From assembly GCA_965153355.1 (NCBI GenBank), contig OZ231127.1:25234001-25298000 (forward strand): a stretch of DNA of 64,000 bases, in the 5' to 3' direction. The notes under the pieces were generated by a model, which was given only the letters and a program-made list of their open reading frames with translations, searched no databases and was not told where the DNA came from. Within the stretch, counting starts at the first letter, position 1; every line of letters starts with the position of its first letter. The translations under genes and the position numbers were made by a program. The stretch is from Flaccisagitta enflata (taxonomy: Eukaryota > Chaetognatha > Sagittoidea > Aphragmophora). Shown piece after piece: positions 36,025-48,030 of the stretch.

Positions 36025-37176
36025 CAGTGCGGCGCATAAAAAAAAGGACAGTACATTTTCCTACATTTCTCGGCTCAAAATAATAAAATTATCTTTATCG
36101 GTGACCAATATGAAGCTCTTCGAAAGATGAAGCGTTTGCCGCAAACGGTGTTTCAATCGGTCAATTTGTTTGGACACAGTGTTGCTCTGAAGAGAAGCTG
36201 TAAAAAATGGAAAGGGGAAAAAACTAACTATGGCAAAAAACAAAAAGCGAACCACTTGTTTGTCAGTGTTTCACATCCATGCAATGAGAAAAACATAGCA
36301 AAATATATAACCATTTTGAAGCTCTGCGAAAGATCTTTCAATTGAGACCATTCTGGATGCCGTAACTCTAACTGTTTAGAAATGGCATTAGGATGAAGAC
36401 AGGTTGTCAGAAATTTTGAAATCTACTATGTGATTTTAAGGGGTTATTTTTATATTAACATAGAAATTAAACATATTGAGTTAGATATTTGTACTTGGCG
36501 CTATTTTAAAGAAAATTCGAAGCTCTTTAATTCGCCCATGGATATTGAGTATCAAAGACAATCCAAAGCTTCATCATTGCCAAAAACAGAAACACTTAAA
36601 TTGCTTGTTGAAAAAGTTTGAAATGAGCATTTTTTTCAATCATTTTTTTCTTCAAACATATGCCATTTCTAAACAAATAAAGCTACAATGACCAGCAACT
36701 TCGCATTTGAAAGATGTTTTCCAACGGTCATGAATTTTTAGTCGCGGACACGCGACTCTACACCTTGCTGTGTTGGTCGGTAGGTCAGTAGGTTGGTCCG
36801 TCGGTCCGTCTGTCCGTCCGTCACATTTTTGAATTCCAAGCGGTATTCGCATTACTGCTCCTGCTCAACCATCCACGACTGGATTGCCATGTATCCGGCC
36901 TTGTTTGTGTCTCAGGCCAATAGTAAAGCAGAAACAAGCATTACAAAGTGTCCTTTTTCTTAGTTACTTTTACAGTTTGGTGCCGCCTCACCATCGACTA
37001 CTTCGCCAACTTATTAGCTTCGATGCCATGTTCTATGGAGTCATCCAAGCTGAAGGTGGATCCCTCAACTACAAACACATGAGCGATGTATTCATCCATA
37101 TTTGGTTTGAATAATCCATTTTTGCACAATAAGATGCTATTGATACAAACTGTCCTGTTTTTAATGCGGCGCACTG
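36025..37176. mobile_element. TA-flanked element, 1152 bp
   Basis: TA, CAGTGCGGCGCATAAAAA ... TTTTTAATGCGGCGCACTG, TA, plus GGACAG/CTGTCC inside. It contains a family A insertion at 36735-36905. Internal sequence similar to 36180-36700 recurs without the termini near 50560-51075. No intact transposase is visible. Confidence 0.8.
36735..36905 (-). mobile_element. Family A element nested in a TA-flanked element
   Basis: Nearly identical to the 33427 copy: TTTTTAGTCGCGGACACGCG ... CATCCACGACTGGATTGCC and a TATCCGGCCTTGTT end. Confidence 0.8.
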
Positions 37177-37207
37177 TATTCTCTTCACAGATTTTAGACA
37201 GATGATC

Positions 37208-37484
37208 ACAAGCCCGATTGGGCAACGATGCGTCCGGGCTGTGTCTCAGCGTGTATTGATCATGTGACATATGTAGGGAGAGACAGATGGACGGACAGAC
37301 ATGTGAAAAGACTCTCAAAACATGTTGGTTGATCATTTGTTTCAGTATAAGATCTCACCGTGGCCAAAAACAGCCGAGAAACGCGGTTTTTGCACAGGCG
37401 TAACAGACCGACCGACCGACCGACCGACCGACCGACCGACAGACCCTCTTATAGAGATGCGTTCCTGACGGACGCATCTAAAAA
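37208..37484 (+). mobile_element. Family A element, GATGCGTCCG subfamily
   Basis: ACAAGCCCGATTGGGCAACG, GATGCGTCCGGGCTGTG ... GATGCGTTCCTGACGGACGC ATCTAAAAA. Sister of 30094-30406 with a (GACC)n block. Confidence 0.85.
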
Positions 37485-38180
37485 CGAGTCCCAAGCTTGA
37501 ATAGGCGTCTGTACGTTGGTTTTCGATGCCGCGGTAGGCAAGAGGAAGGCAGGGTTGGAATGCTCGTTATTGGGGTCCCATGGAGACCTTTAGAAATAGC
37601 GAAAGGAGGGTAAGGATATTAAAAACATCTATTCATTTGAAAGTAAAGAAAGCTTAGAAACTGTAATCTTAATCCTCTTGATTTTTTGAAACAATGTTAA
37701 TGGATTGTTGACCTGCTTAGCAAATTTTCCTCATCATCCACACAAAAGTCTGCATTCTCCTTTAAGTACAGTAAATGTCGTCTAGACTTGGAAATACGGG
37801 GGACTTCATAACCAGAGCATCAGTACAATGAGGGGACTGATATTTTGCTGGTGTATAGACCCTAAAGGGTTGATGATGGGGCATGGCATCCCCCTATGGT
37901 TTACCTTAAAAAAAAAACTTTTAGTATAAAACATTAGGATCAATCACTTTTATGGCAGAATTTCAGCTTCATCTATTTGCTTTAATTGCAAAACCAGCCT
38001 GGGATTTGAACCTGCAACCTTTAAAGTAATAAACTGCTCATAATAAATCTGAAGTTAAACGAGTTTACCACTTGAGCAATTCCGACAACCGTTAGTGGAG
38101 TTAATATGATTCAGTATATTCAAAAGAATTTTCTATCCACAGAGCTGCCATACCCCATCGTCAACCCTATAGGACATAAG

Positions 38181-39061
<881 letters not shown>

Positions 39062-39415
39062 GACATAAGTATTAAACACACACAGTTTCATGTCATTGGC
39101 ACAAATGGTAATTGCGATATGAGGGCCCCCTGTGTCCAATTATAGACGACATCTACTGATTGTCACAATGGGCGGTTCTAAATTTGGGACGCGTTAGAAC
39201 TAAAGCACACCCCTATTAGAGATAGGTTCTATAGTAGTGGTACTCATATATTCATAGTCTTTTATAAAAGTTTTATATGAAAATCAGGGAAAGGTAAGCA
39301 CAATGAATTCCATTTAGTACTCTGTTCGTAGATAAAAAGATATTTGACAAAGAAAAAGCGTATGCTTTAGTTCTAACGCGTCCGAAATTCTGGGCCACTC
39401 ATAGAATCTCTGCTC

Positions 39416-39859
39416 TCAAAGAAATGAAACGCGGTTCAGTTCTATGTCTTGATGATTGTAGGTAAAGACTGAGAACGTATCAGGTGATGCTTCCGTGAAA
39501 TTGAAACGTGTAGGAAAGCTTGTAAACCATTGGCTGTTGACGAAAATGTGGATATCCTGAATAGGTAAGGAACAATAATCTTTAGACAATTTCCATTCCT
39601 GATAAGGTAAGATAAGAATTATGATCTCAACCAAGTTAAGATTATGATTAAAAAAAAAAAAAGATATGGGCTGGACAGACTAAAGAGTCGACCGACTGAC
39701 TGACACAGCAGTGATTATAGCTGCAATTGCATGCACGAGACTAAGTACCGTAATAGTAATGCGCAACCTGTCACACACACAGACAGAGATACAAACCCAC
39801 GGACACATATACACGCACTCGCACACACACACACGCACGCGCACACACACACACGCACG

Positions 39860-39901
<42 letters not shown>

Positions 39902-42900
39902 ACTTGCCAATGCGGAAATTTCCAAAACATACCTCCTTTACTAGGACAAATCTTGTCTCCACATCGGTTCCCATCGGCATGAATTTATCTAAAAGAAAAA
40001 AAATATACGTTTAAGAGATTTCATTAAAAAATTCATCTGAGGTTTCGAAACATAATACACATGTCTGTTGATGAGTTGGTCCATCAGGTTGTTAGTTGAT
40101 TTGTCACTATGTCAGACCATCAGTCTGTACAAAACGATGTTGAATTGTAGCCTTTTTGCCAAGTCTAAATCAAAGGCACTTGGTTTTGTTATCGTGTAAT
40201 CATATGGTTGTGTTTTTAAGGAAACTATGCAATTGTTTATCTATTTGATTTTGTAATGATGTACAAAATTGTACATGCGATACAGAATTTTTAGCAAGAA
40301 CTCAATGCAATATCGAAGTTTTTAGGCTAATGAAATACAAAACAAAGACAAAATGATATTGACGGATGGACGGATCAGCAGGTGGACAAAGCCACTTATG
40401 GAGTCACTGAACAAATCAAACATCCAACGTCTAATGTCAAATGTCATAGGTCAAAGGTCAAACACCTAAATGATTAACTTTTATTTCAGTGCCATAGCGG
40501 CCGTCGACCCGCGAATTGAGAATCACGCAATTAGAGTTGAATCGTGCGTCGAAGTGCAAGGCCATGTTGGAATAATCCGTTCCGTATTGAAGATTCAAGG
40601 AAAACCTTATGAACATACAATGGGCATATTTCAGAGCTGTTGAGATTTAACCATGTGAACCATTGACTTTTCAAGCGTGGACTATTCACAGTCAATGGAC
40701 AAAACACTATCTCTGTGTAATTTATATGGTTGGCATTGAGCCTGAAAGATATTAAAAAAATATTGTATGCAACAATTGGTTGTTAGAATTACAGCCGCCG
40801 GTTGAAATCCAACTTTCCCAAAGTAGAATGTGACTTGCAGATTCATAAACCTGTTAAAATACTGAGAAGCTCAATACATCACAATACAGTAGATTACCGC
40901 TAGAGCGCACCCGCTAATAAGGCATACCCGCCTATCAGGCATCTAAGTTACAGTCTCTTGAGAGATTTTGTGGTTATTTGACTTATTTCGATATTGGCAA
41001 TAAGGGGTTAATTCCGCGCATCGGGGTCCGCCCAAGAAACCCTGACTCTTCACCATTGTAGAAGTGTCATCGCTTCTGCTGCTGCATTAAATAAGGTCAC
41101 AAAGGTTGGGTGACATACCTAACTACATGGTGCGCCATGCCAAACCAATTTTTGCTCCTCCAACTGCCCCTATGGGGTTCAAAACAGGGGTAGAGGGGCC
41201 TTTTTTGGCCTGTCCCGATTTTGTCCCTGTAAGCAAATAGCTTGTTTAAGCAATCAAAAAATGTCAAGCAGAGTTATCCCATAGCTTGTAAGCCATCTTT
41301 ATCCATCCATTGATATGTGCAAAAAATTTGGACTCAATAACTCAATTGTAGGACGAAAAAAAAATGACTTCAAATCATAGCACTCTTCCCCTTCATTTTT
41401 CTGTCATTATTTTCTCAAAATGAGATAAGCCGACAGTTTTTTTTGTGAGCCTATGATTGTTCAAACATTAAGCATTTTTTCTTTTGTCATTGCATTAACA
41501 ACTAGTTGAACGACATTTCCTCCAAATTTCAAGGATTTTTTCCATTTCATTTTGGAGTAATCAACATTTTCCTAGAGCGTTACAATTTAAAGGTGCTCCT
41601 TGTTGGTGGTGTCACACTTGTGTCACACTATGATTCATACTCTGTCAAGGCATAGTAACATGATTAATGGAAAATTCATCTACATGATGAGAAAGATGGT
41701 GGAATTCTGTACCTACACCTAAAATTTCAAGTCTTAACTCTAATTTGTTTGGTCACAATGAAATTACAAAGTTGATCAGTACTGAAATAGGGAGTGAATT
41801 GTAACGCTCGCCGACGAAGCCTCGTAGTTAATTCTTTGTTCCCACACAGCGCTTCTCACACAAAGGCGCGATGCTTTTGTGCCTCAATTTAGTAAAATTT
41901 CTTAAAATTCAAATTGGCTTATCCCAAAAACTATTTGAGCTAGCCCAACGAAATTTTGCATGGTTGTTACCTAGATCAAGAGGGTTCTTCACCTATATTC
42001 TGGTGTGTCTTAAAGAATGCCGAGGAGTCCAGACAGACCAACCAACCTACCAGAAAAAAAATTGAAAAAACGGCATAACTTTTGAAATAATTGTCCGATC
42101 TGGTTGAAATTTTGCATGAAGCTTCCGTTAAAGATGCCTCGTCACTGGCATGAAACAGAGCTTGGCAAAATTTTTTTTTCCTCCAACAACCCATCCAGCC
42201 AGAAATGGTACTTATAGAGATTTTTTCAAAAAACTCAAAATTTTTTTGAAAAATTCAGAAACATGATCACACATAATTGCTTGAACATATTCATCAAGAA
42301 TTTGACTGTCATATTGATTTCTTCATTGTATTTAACTAGATTTATTATTAGTATGTTTGCAAAAAAATGTGTAATTAGGCCTAATTTGCATGAAAAATGA
42401 GCTCACATAAGAAAATCCAAGTATCAATTCATACATGATATAAGGCTAGCTACATGATGATGTATGGTTTTGTTCAATTTTCAACATTTTAAAATTGATG
42501 GATTTCACTCCGTCCACGGACCCTTTTCCATGACATTAACCAAGGCAGCTTCACTATAAGGCATAATTTGTTTCATAAAAGAGTAAAATCTTCATATATG
42601 TGTAATTTCACTAAAATGCCATGTCAAAAGATGTTTTCTTATGAAAAATAGTAAGTGTGATATACTAATCTTCTTGGAATTTCATCAGGATTATGAATCT
42701 GGAAATCACATGAAAGTTGGATTTTTAGTCGCTACTCTACACCTTGCCGTGTTGGTCCGTCCGTCCATCGGTCCGAAATATTTCTAAACTTGCGAGCGTT
42801 TTTAAGTGCGTCCTCGCACTTCTAAAAGAGGTCATGTCCTTCGGTCGGTTGGTCGGTCGGTTGGTCGGTCACGCAAACGTTTGACATGTACAAAACGGCT

Positions 42901-44901
42901 GATTCCGACGTATTTCTTCATTCCTATCACTTTTCATGCCCTACCACATTCATTTTCGTTTATTCATTTTCATTCATTCATTGATTAAATCATTCATTCA
43001 TTTATTCATTCATTTATTCATAAAAAACCGTTCCTTAACAAATTCTCAATCAAGCGAGGCGCACTTGTTGGCTTTAACTTGGCTTTGTTTTTTATTACTG
43101 CTCCTGCTCAACCGTCCGCGACTGGATTGCCATGCATCCGGCCTTGTTAGTTACTACTATTTTGCTAATACTGAAAACGACTTGTGATTTCATGATTACA
43201 GTGCAGAATAGCAAAAACAAACAATAGTCACTATATTCTACCAAGAGGGGATTCATCTGCAATAGCTCATAATCATTTTTATAAAATGCTAAAATCTAAA
43301 TCAAAACAAACCTGTGTGCCAAGTGATACTGGCTTACTTGGTTGAATCACAAAATCGCTTTAACTTGTTTTTATAGATATGATAATGGCAAATTAGCACA
43401 GCTCAAAATGAGAATGCTTCAGTTTTCTGGGTTTTTTTAAAATCAAAGTCTTCTTTTTTGGGTGAAAATTTTTCATTACCTAGTCTAATAGCAGTAAAGC
43501 CAATTTCCAATGATCTGTCATTGATCAGTAATCTTCAATGTTTTTGGATTCTATATCCTTTTTTGTAATTGAAAGCTAGAGATGTCTCGTCAGGCCTACA
43601 AAAGAATGTAGCGCCTCTCTAGAACTTTTTTTCAAGCCATGTCTTCAATGAATCACACCCATGTGCAAAGAAGAGCGCCGCTGGGAGAGCCTAAAAATGG
43701 GTACTACACTGCATTTTTAGTCGCGGACACGCGACTCTACACCTTGCCGTGTCGGTTGGTAGGTTGGTAGGTTGGTAGGTCAGTAGGTCGGTAGGTCGGT
43801 CCCGTAACCTTTTTAAATTGCGAGCATTTTTTTGCAGTACCGCGACTGTCCTGCCGTGTATTCGGCCTTGTTTTTTTCATTTCAGAAAAAGTTAATCTTT
43901 TGAATTCTTTTTTAAGCTTGAGTGAAAAGGCAAAAACAATTTCTAATCAAAGGAACCACAATTTTTCATCAGTTTTCGATGTTTATGTAGTTTTCTTATA
44001 ATGAAGCATAAGACACTGCACTGTTTTGATGAGAAAATCAAAGAAAAGAAAAGCGGCGGCATATGAATTCCAGTATGGAGAGATAAAAAAAATCATTGGA
44101 CCAAACTACTTTTTTTTCAATCACCAAAATTCCTATACAACCTATATGCCCCAGGGTTTATCCGGACTTGTGTCAAAATTGTTTTTCCTTGACTCATTCC
44201 GCCAGGAATTGCTGCATGCAATAAATCGCCTTTGGTAAGCTGCAGGAATAAAACGAAAAAGTGTTTGGAAGTACGCAGCGCTGTCTCTGAAAGACAATGG
44301 TTTGGGATTTCATCATTCTTGATAAACAAGTCAGATATTTTTTGATAGTCTTAATACAAAATGAACTGGAATTTAAATACATGGTATAAAGTAAATATTT
44401 AGTCGCGTGCACGCGACGCTACAACCTGCTTTGTCGGTCGGTCGGTCGGTCGGTCGGTCGGTCGGTCGGTTGGTCGGTCAGTTGGTCGGTCGGTTGGTCG
44501 GTTGGTTGGTCGGTCACACTTTACTTTTTTTATGATTTTATTTCTTTGACCTCACTGCTCCTGCCCAAATGGTCTGGTAACCTCAAATATGGCCCCTGCC
44601 CACCCGCACGCGACTTCGGTAGCCGTGTATCCGGCCTTGTTATTCACTTTTGAGGTATAACTGTGGAGGCATTTTGTTAGTAACCACAGGGCCTTAAGCA
44701 TTGGATAGCATGAGGTGTAAACTGTAAAGAGTAAACAGCTGTAACTGAGTGACCAAAAACCTGTTGAGCCTTTGTTTCCACTTTCATTGACAAATCATTT
44801 TCATCCGGTGTGTCTGTGGCAAGACCAAAAGGATTGGGTTGTGCAAATGCCGCAATTCCCAGCACCACAGCGAGCAAGAATAGACATCTTGGCGCTACCA
44901 T
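39416..44901 (-). CDS. Galectin with N-terminal signal peptide, complete 5-exon gene
   Basis: Exons on the minus strand: 44901-44761 (47 codons), 44239-44142 (98 nt), 40605-40466 (140 nt), 39988-39933 (56 nt), 39556-39416 (141 nt including stop). They total 576 nt and 191 residues, and every junction agrees in phase. Acceptors include TTCCTGCAG, TTTTTCTTTTAG and CCTATTCAG; donors include CAACAG|GTTTTT, ATAG|GTTGTA, TTTAG|GTGTTT and GAG|GTATGT. Exon 1 is a signal peptide ([15 protein letters not shown], likely cut before QPNP). The single galectin fold follows: [50 protein letters not shown] and the C-terminal IELNRVSF strand. Against galectin-1 positions, H44, R48, N61 and E71 are kept (H97, R101, N110, E120). 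N46 is Asp99, W68 is Tyr117 and R73 is Lys122. A sequon (NFT) in the last exon fits secretion. Expected role: an extracellular glycan-binding protein, possibly with altered specificity. No canonical polyadenylation signal was found just downstream. Confidence 0.9.
39769..39898. repeat. (CA)n with CG interruptions
   Basis: In the last galectin intron, about 35 bases beyond the donor at 39933. Confidence 0.9.
40887..41040. mobile_element. TA-type element left end
   Basis: TA followed by CAGTAGATTACCGCTAGAG and CGCACCCGCTAATAAGGCAT, which is shared with the 17933-18113 element. The matching right end was not found. Confidence 0.45.
41041..42600. other. Galectin intron 2, unique AT-rich DNA
   Basis: No coding signal. 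It separates the two halves of a broken TA-type MITE. Confidence 0.55.
42722..43148 (-). mobile_element. Family A element with a nested copy of another subfamily
   Basis: Outer: TTTTTAGTCGCTACTCTACA ... CCGTCCGCGACTGG and GCATCCGGCCTTGTT. The inner copy, 42803-43090, sits in the outer T run and has hairpin AAGTGCGTCCTCGCACTT with far-end motif GCGAGGCGCACTT. Confidence 0.8.
43714..43872 (-). mobile_element. Family A element
   Basis: TTTTTAGTCGCGGACACGCG ACTCTACACC ... ACCGCGACTGTCCTGCCGTG, TATTCGGCCTTGTT. The (GGTA/GGTC)n block is longer than in the 33427 copy. Confidence 0.8.
44397..44641 (-). mobile_element. Family A element, well preserved, 245 bp
   Basis: TTTAGTCGCGTGCACGCGAC ... (GGTC)n, CACACTTTACTTTTTT, CACTGCTCCTGCCCAAATG, CCCGCACGCGACTTCGG, GCCGTGTATCCGGCCTTGTT. 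A good reference copy; lies in galectin intron 1, between exons 1 and 2. Confidence 0.85.
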
Positions 44902-44990
44902 GGTTGATTGGCAAAATCGAAGATTAGTACAAAAAATGCAACAAAACTAGCTCGGTTGATGAATGGAGGTCTGCAGTGTCAGGGAGAGGT

Positions 44991-44999
44991 ATTTTTATA
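44991..44999 (-). promoter_or_regulatory. TATA box of the galectin gene
   Basis: The minus strand reads TATAAAAAT about 90 bases upstream of the galectin ATG. A start site some 25-30 bases further on (near 44965) would leave a 5' UTR of about 65 bases. The start codon context is CAACCATGG, a good Kozak match. Inferred from position and sequence only. Confidence 0.5.
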
Positions 45000-45093
45000 C
45001 ATACACCGTGAGAACCAACAAGGTGTAAGGAAGACCTGGGATTCCCCTTTGGGATTCCCTACTTGCAGGAGCATGAGAAAAATAGAATTAGTA

Positions 45094-45593
45094 CAGTAAA
45101 TGTCGTCTAGACTTGGAAATGCGGGGGAGCTCATAACCCGACTATCAGTATAGTGAAGGGACTGATTTTATACTGGTGTAATGTACAGACCCTAAAGGGT
45201 TGACGATGGGGTATGGCATCCCCCTACGGCTTACCTTAGGAGAAAAATATTGAGTGTAAAATTAAAGGATCAATCATTTATTTTGGCTTCAGCTTCACCT
45301 ATTTACTTGATTTGCAAAACCAACAAGGGATTCAAACATGAAACTTTTAAATAAACTGATCATAATAAATCTGAAGTCAAGTAAGTTAACCACTAGACCA
45401 ATTTCAGCAGGTTTTTAAGTAGAGCAAATTTGATTTAGTGTATTCAAGAGAATTTTCTATCAACAGAGATGCCATACCCCATCGTCAACCCTATAGGACA
45501 TAAGCATTATACACACTCAGTTTCATTTCCTTTGCACAAATGGTATTAGGGTATGAGGCCCCCCATATTTCCAAGTCTAGACGACATCTACTG
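45094..45593. mobile_element. TA-flanked MITE with tRNA-like core, 500 bp
   Basis: Third copy of the 34371-34879 family: TA, CAGTAAATGTCGTCTAGAC ... GTCTAGACGACATCTACTG, TA. The B box is decayed and the A box is kept. Confidence 0.85.
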
Positions 45594-45620
45594 TATAGAA
45601 TTCAATTCATTTTAACGAAA

Positions 45621-45983
45621 GGTGGGCAGCTCAACAAAGCGCCAGGTCCAATTCCAGCCTCAAGGCCTAAATCTCAGTCTCAAGCCCAAATCCTTGCCTT
45701 GAGGCCCAAATATCAACCTTGAAGCCCAAACACTAGCCTTAAAGCCCATATCCCAGCCTTGAACCCATATTCCTGCTTTGAGGATCTAATCTTAGCCCAA
45801 AGGCCCAAATTGTAACCCTGAGGCCTAAACACTCTCCATGATTCCTCATCAGCCCACGCATAGGTCATCAGTACCTGGCTGCTCCAACTGCCCGTCTCAC
45901 CATCTCATCACTATGTTCAGTCAAACAATAACTTAGGGGCATCGGATACCGCCGACCATTTAACGCTTTTGCAACTACTCATG
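45621..45983 (-). mobile_element. Family B element, 5'-degenerate copy
   Basis: The core repeat (CAAGGCCTAAATCTCAGTCT type) runs into GCATAGGTCATCAGTACC and the ACCGCCGACCATTTAACGC end. The left arm is mostly lost. Confidence 0.6.
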
Positions 45984-46052
45984 TTTTGCACAATGAATTT
46001 CTATTTTTGGCGCGGTTGGAAATAAACATTGTCATGCATTGAAATGATTTGG

Positions 46053-46564
46053 TTTTTGGGCAGCGACCCCGAAGGGGTTGATGACCTATGCTTTCACACA
46101 GGGGAATTTTCTCCTTCTTCTCCTCGGTACCCGCCCCCCAACCTCCAGGCCCATAACTCATATCCTAGCCTTGAAGCCCAAATCCCAGTCTTGAGGCCCA
46201 AATCCCAGTCTTGAGGCCCAAATCCCAGTCTTGAGGCCCAAATCCCAGTCTTGAGGCCCAAATCCTAACCTCAAGGCCCAAATCCCATCTTAAGGCCAAA
46301 GTCTCATCTTCAAGGCCCAAATCCCAGCCTTGAGAGATTTAGGCCTCAAGACTGGGATTTGGGCCTCAAGGCTGGGATATGGGCCTCAAGGCTGAGATAT
46401 GTGCCTGGAGGTTGGGGGAGGGGGGACGGAGGAGAAGGAGGAAAAAAATCCCCTGTGTGAAAGCATAGGTCATCGACCCCTTTGGGGCCGCTGCCCTGCT
46501 CCCACCCTCAACTACAATCATGACCTACCTAAGCAGGGCACGGGTACCGCTGACCACCTAACGG
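46053..46564 (-). mobile_element. Family B element, palindromic core
   Basis: Arms are GGGCAGCGACCCCGAAGGGG / CCCCTTTGGGGCCGCTGCCC. The core repeat GGCCCAAATCCCAGTCTTGA switches to its complement at about 46335. It abuts the TA-flanked element at 46570. Confidence 0.75.
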
Positions 46565-47008
46565 TAGTACAGTTAAATCCCGCTATAACGGATCTCAAGG
46601 GACCAACGAATTTTATGTGTTATTGCCGGATTGCGTTATTCCCAAAAGGACTATCCTTGACTATCTTCTTTGCTTTTAAAACGAAAGGAAAAAGCCTTGT
46701 GCATTCAAATTTGCAGTCAAATGAAAAACATTTTGGAAACGCGAGGACAATTAACGCAAACGGGTGGGCAGAGACACTCAGCTCCCCATTCTCCTTCCCT
46801 CATTCCCTCCTTCCCTCTAGCTCCCCATTTTCATTCCCTCCTTCCCTCAACACATATTATCACAAATGTGCATTTCCACACTTGTCAACTCGAGCTTCAA
46901 AAATGGACCATAAATGGGATGAAGAGACCAATGAAGTCGCGTCGCCAGTTTAAGATTCTAATTCAGAATTAAGTAAAGCTTGCCTTGAAATAAAAATTTT
47001 CTTTTTCT

Positions 47009-47110
47009 AGTTAAGGACACGCAACACTACGAGCCACTTTTTGGTTGGTTGGTTGGTCTGTCCATCAGCCGCGCCGCCCCGTCGGTCCTTTGGTCTGTCC
47101 CATTCATTTT
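47009..47110 (-). mobile_element. Family A left-end fragment
   Basis: CTAGTTAAGGACACGCAACA followed by a (GGTT)n/(GTCC)n block; no right end nearby. Confidence 0.5.
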
Positions 47111-47256
47111 GCGTATTCAAGGGCTTTTTCTTGAACAACTTTTTGTTTATGCACAATGTTGGAACATTTATTCACAGCTCTTTCAAGTTAGTGAAATAGC
47201 GTTGTCCTCATGACTTGGCATTTTTAGTCCATGTTTGACTCGAATTCTGCCCGAAT

Positions 47257-47477
47257 ATTTTTAGTCGCGTGCTACGCGACTCTACACCCCGCTTTGTCCG
47301 TCCGTCCGTCCGTCGGTCCGTCGGTCCGTCCGTCCGTCCGTCCGTCCGTCACACTTTACTTTTTTGGCGTTAATGGGGGTTTTGGCCTTATTGCTCCTGC
47401 CCAAATGTTCCACTGACCTCAATTATGGCCCCTGCCCACCCGCACGCGACTGGGGTAGCCGTGTATCCGGCCTTGTT
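47257..47477 (-). mobile_element. Family A element, well preserved
   Basis: TTTTTAGTCGCGTGCTACGC GACTCTACACCCCG, (GTCC)n ... CCGCACGCGACTGGGGTAGC and the GTATCCGGCCTTGTT end. Nested in the 46570-47919 element. Confidence 0.85.
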
Positions 47478-47550
47478 TTTATATTTAACGAGAGAGAACA
47501 GGCATTTATTGGCAAGCAAAAGGACAATCTGGATGAGGCCGCCATCCCTT

Positions 47551-47551
<1 letters not shown>

Positions 47552-47644
<93 letters not shown>
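47552..47644. repeat. (CT)n
   Basis: Inside the 46570-47919 element. Confidence 0.95.
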
Positions 47645-47647
<3 letters not shown>

Positions 47648-48030
47648 CTCAATTTAACTAATGATCTCTCGCCCCTGCCCATTGATGATTTCGCGCTTTT
47701 TTTGTCTTTCAGCGGCCACCATCTGTTATTGATGGAAGATAATCTTCCTGCGGACTGGCTAGTCCTTCCGTTATTCTTGGATTTTCCGTTATAGTTGGAT
47801 CCGGTGATAGTGGAGTTTTTTAACAAAGAAAGTAAAGAAAAATGGTAGGGACCTTCTCTGATCATTCATTATAGGCGGATTTCCGTTATTCTTGGATCCG
47901 GTATAGCGGGGTTTACCTGTATTTTCAATATTGGATATTATCGAAATTTTAAACTACCGTTTCAAAAAGTCCAAGATAAAGAAGAATTTTGTTGAAGCTC
48001 TTCAAAAACAATGGATCTTTTTTACGAGAA

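Larger units (their letters stand above)
40687..42721. mobile_element. Broken copy of the 35465-35988 MITE, split by other insertions
   Basis: The left half (CAGTCAATGGACAAAACA, then AACAATTGGTTGTTAGAATT) runs to about 40885. A right-half piece (TTTCATCAGGATTATGAATC ... GAAAGTTGGATTT) lies near 42675-42725, where a family A element cuts it off. Confidence 0.5.
46570..47919. mobile_element. TA-flanked pogo/Tigger-like non-autonomous element, 1350 bp
   Basis: TA, CAGTTAAATCCCGCTATAAC ... GGTATAGCGGGGTTTACCTG, TA. A family A copy (47257-47477) and a (CT)n tract are nested inside. No transposase frame is visible. Confidence 0.75.

Noticed and set aside
46399-46953. 184-codon plus-strand frame
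   Set aside because: Joins a family B arm, a TA-type element end and low-complexity DNA.
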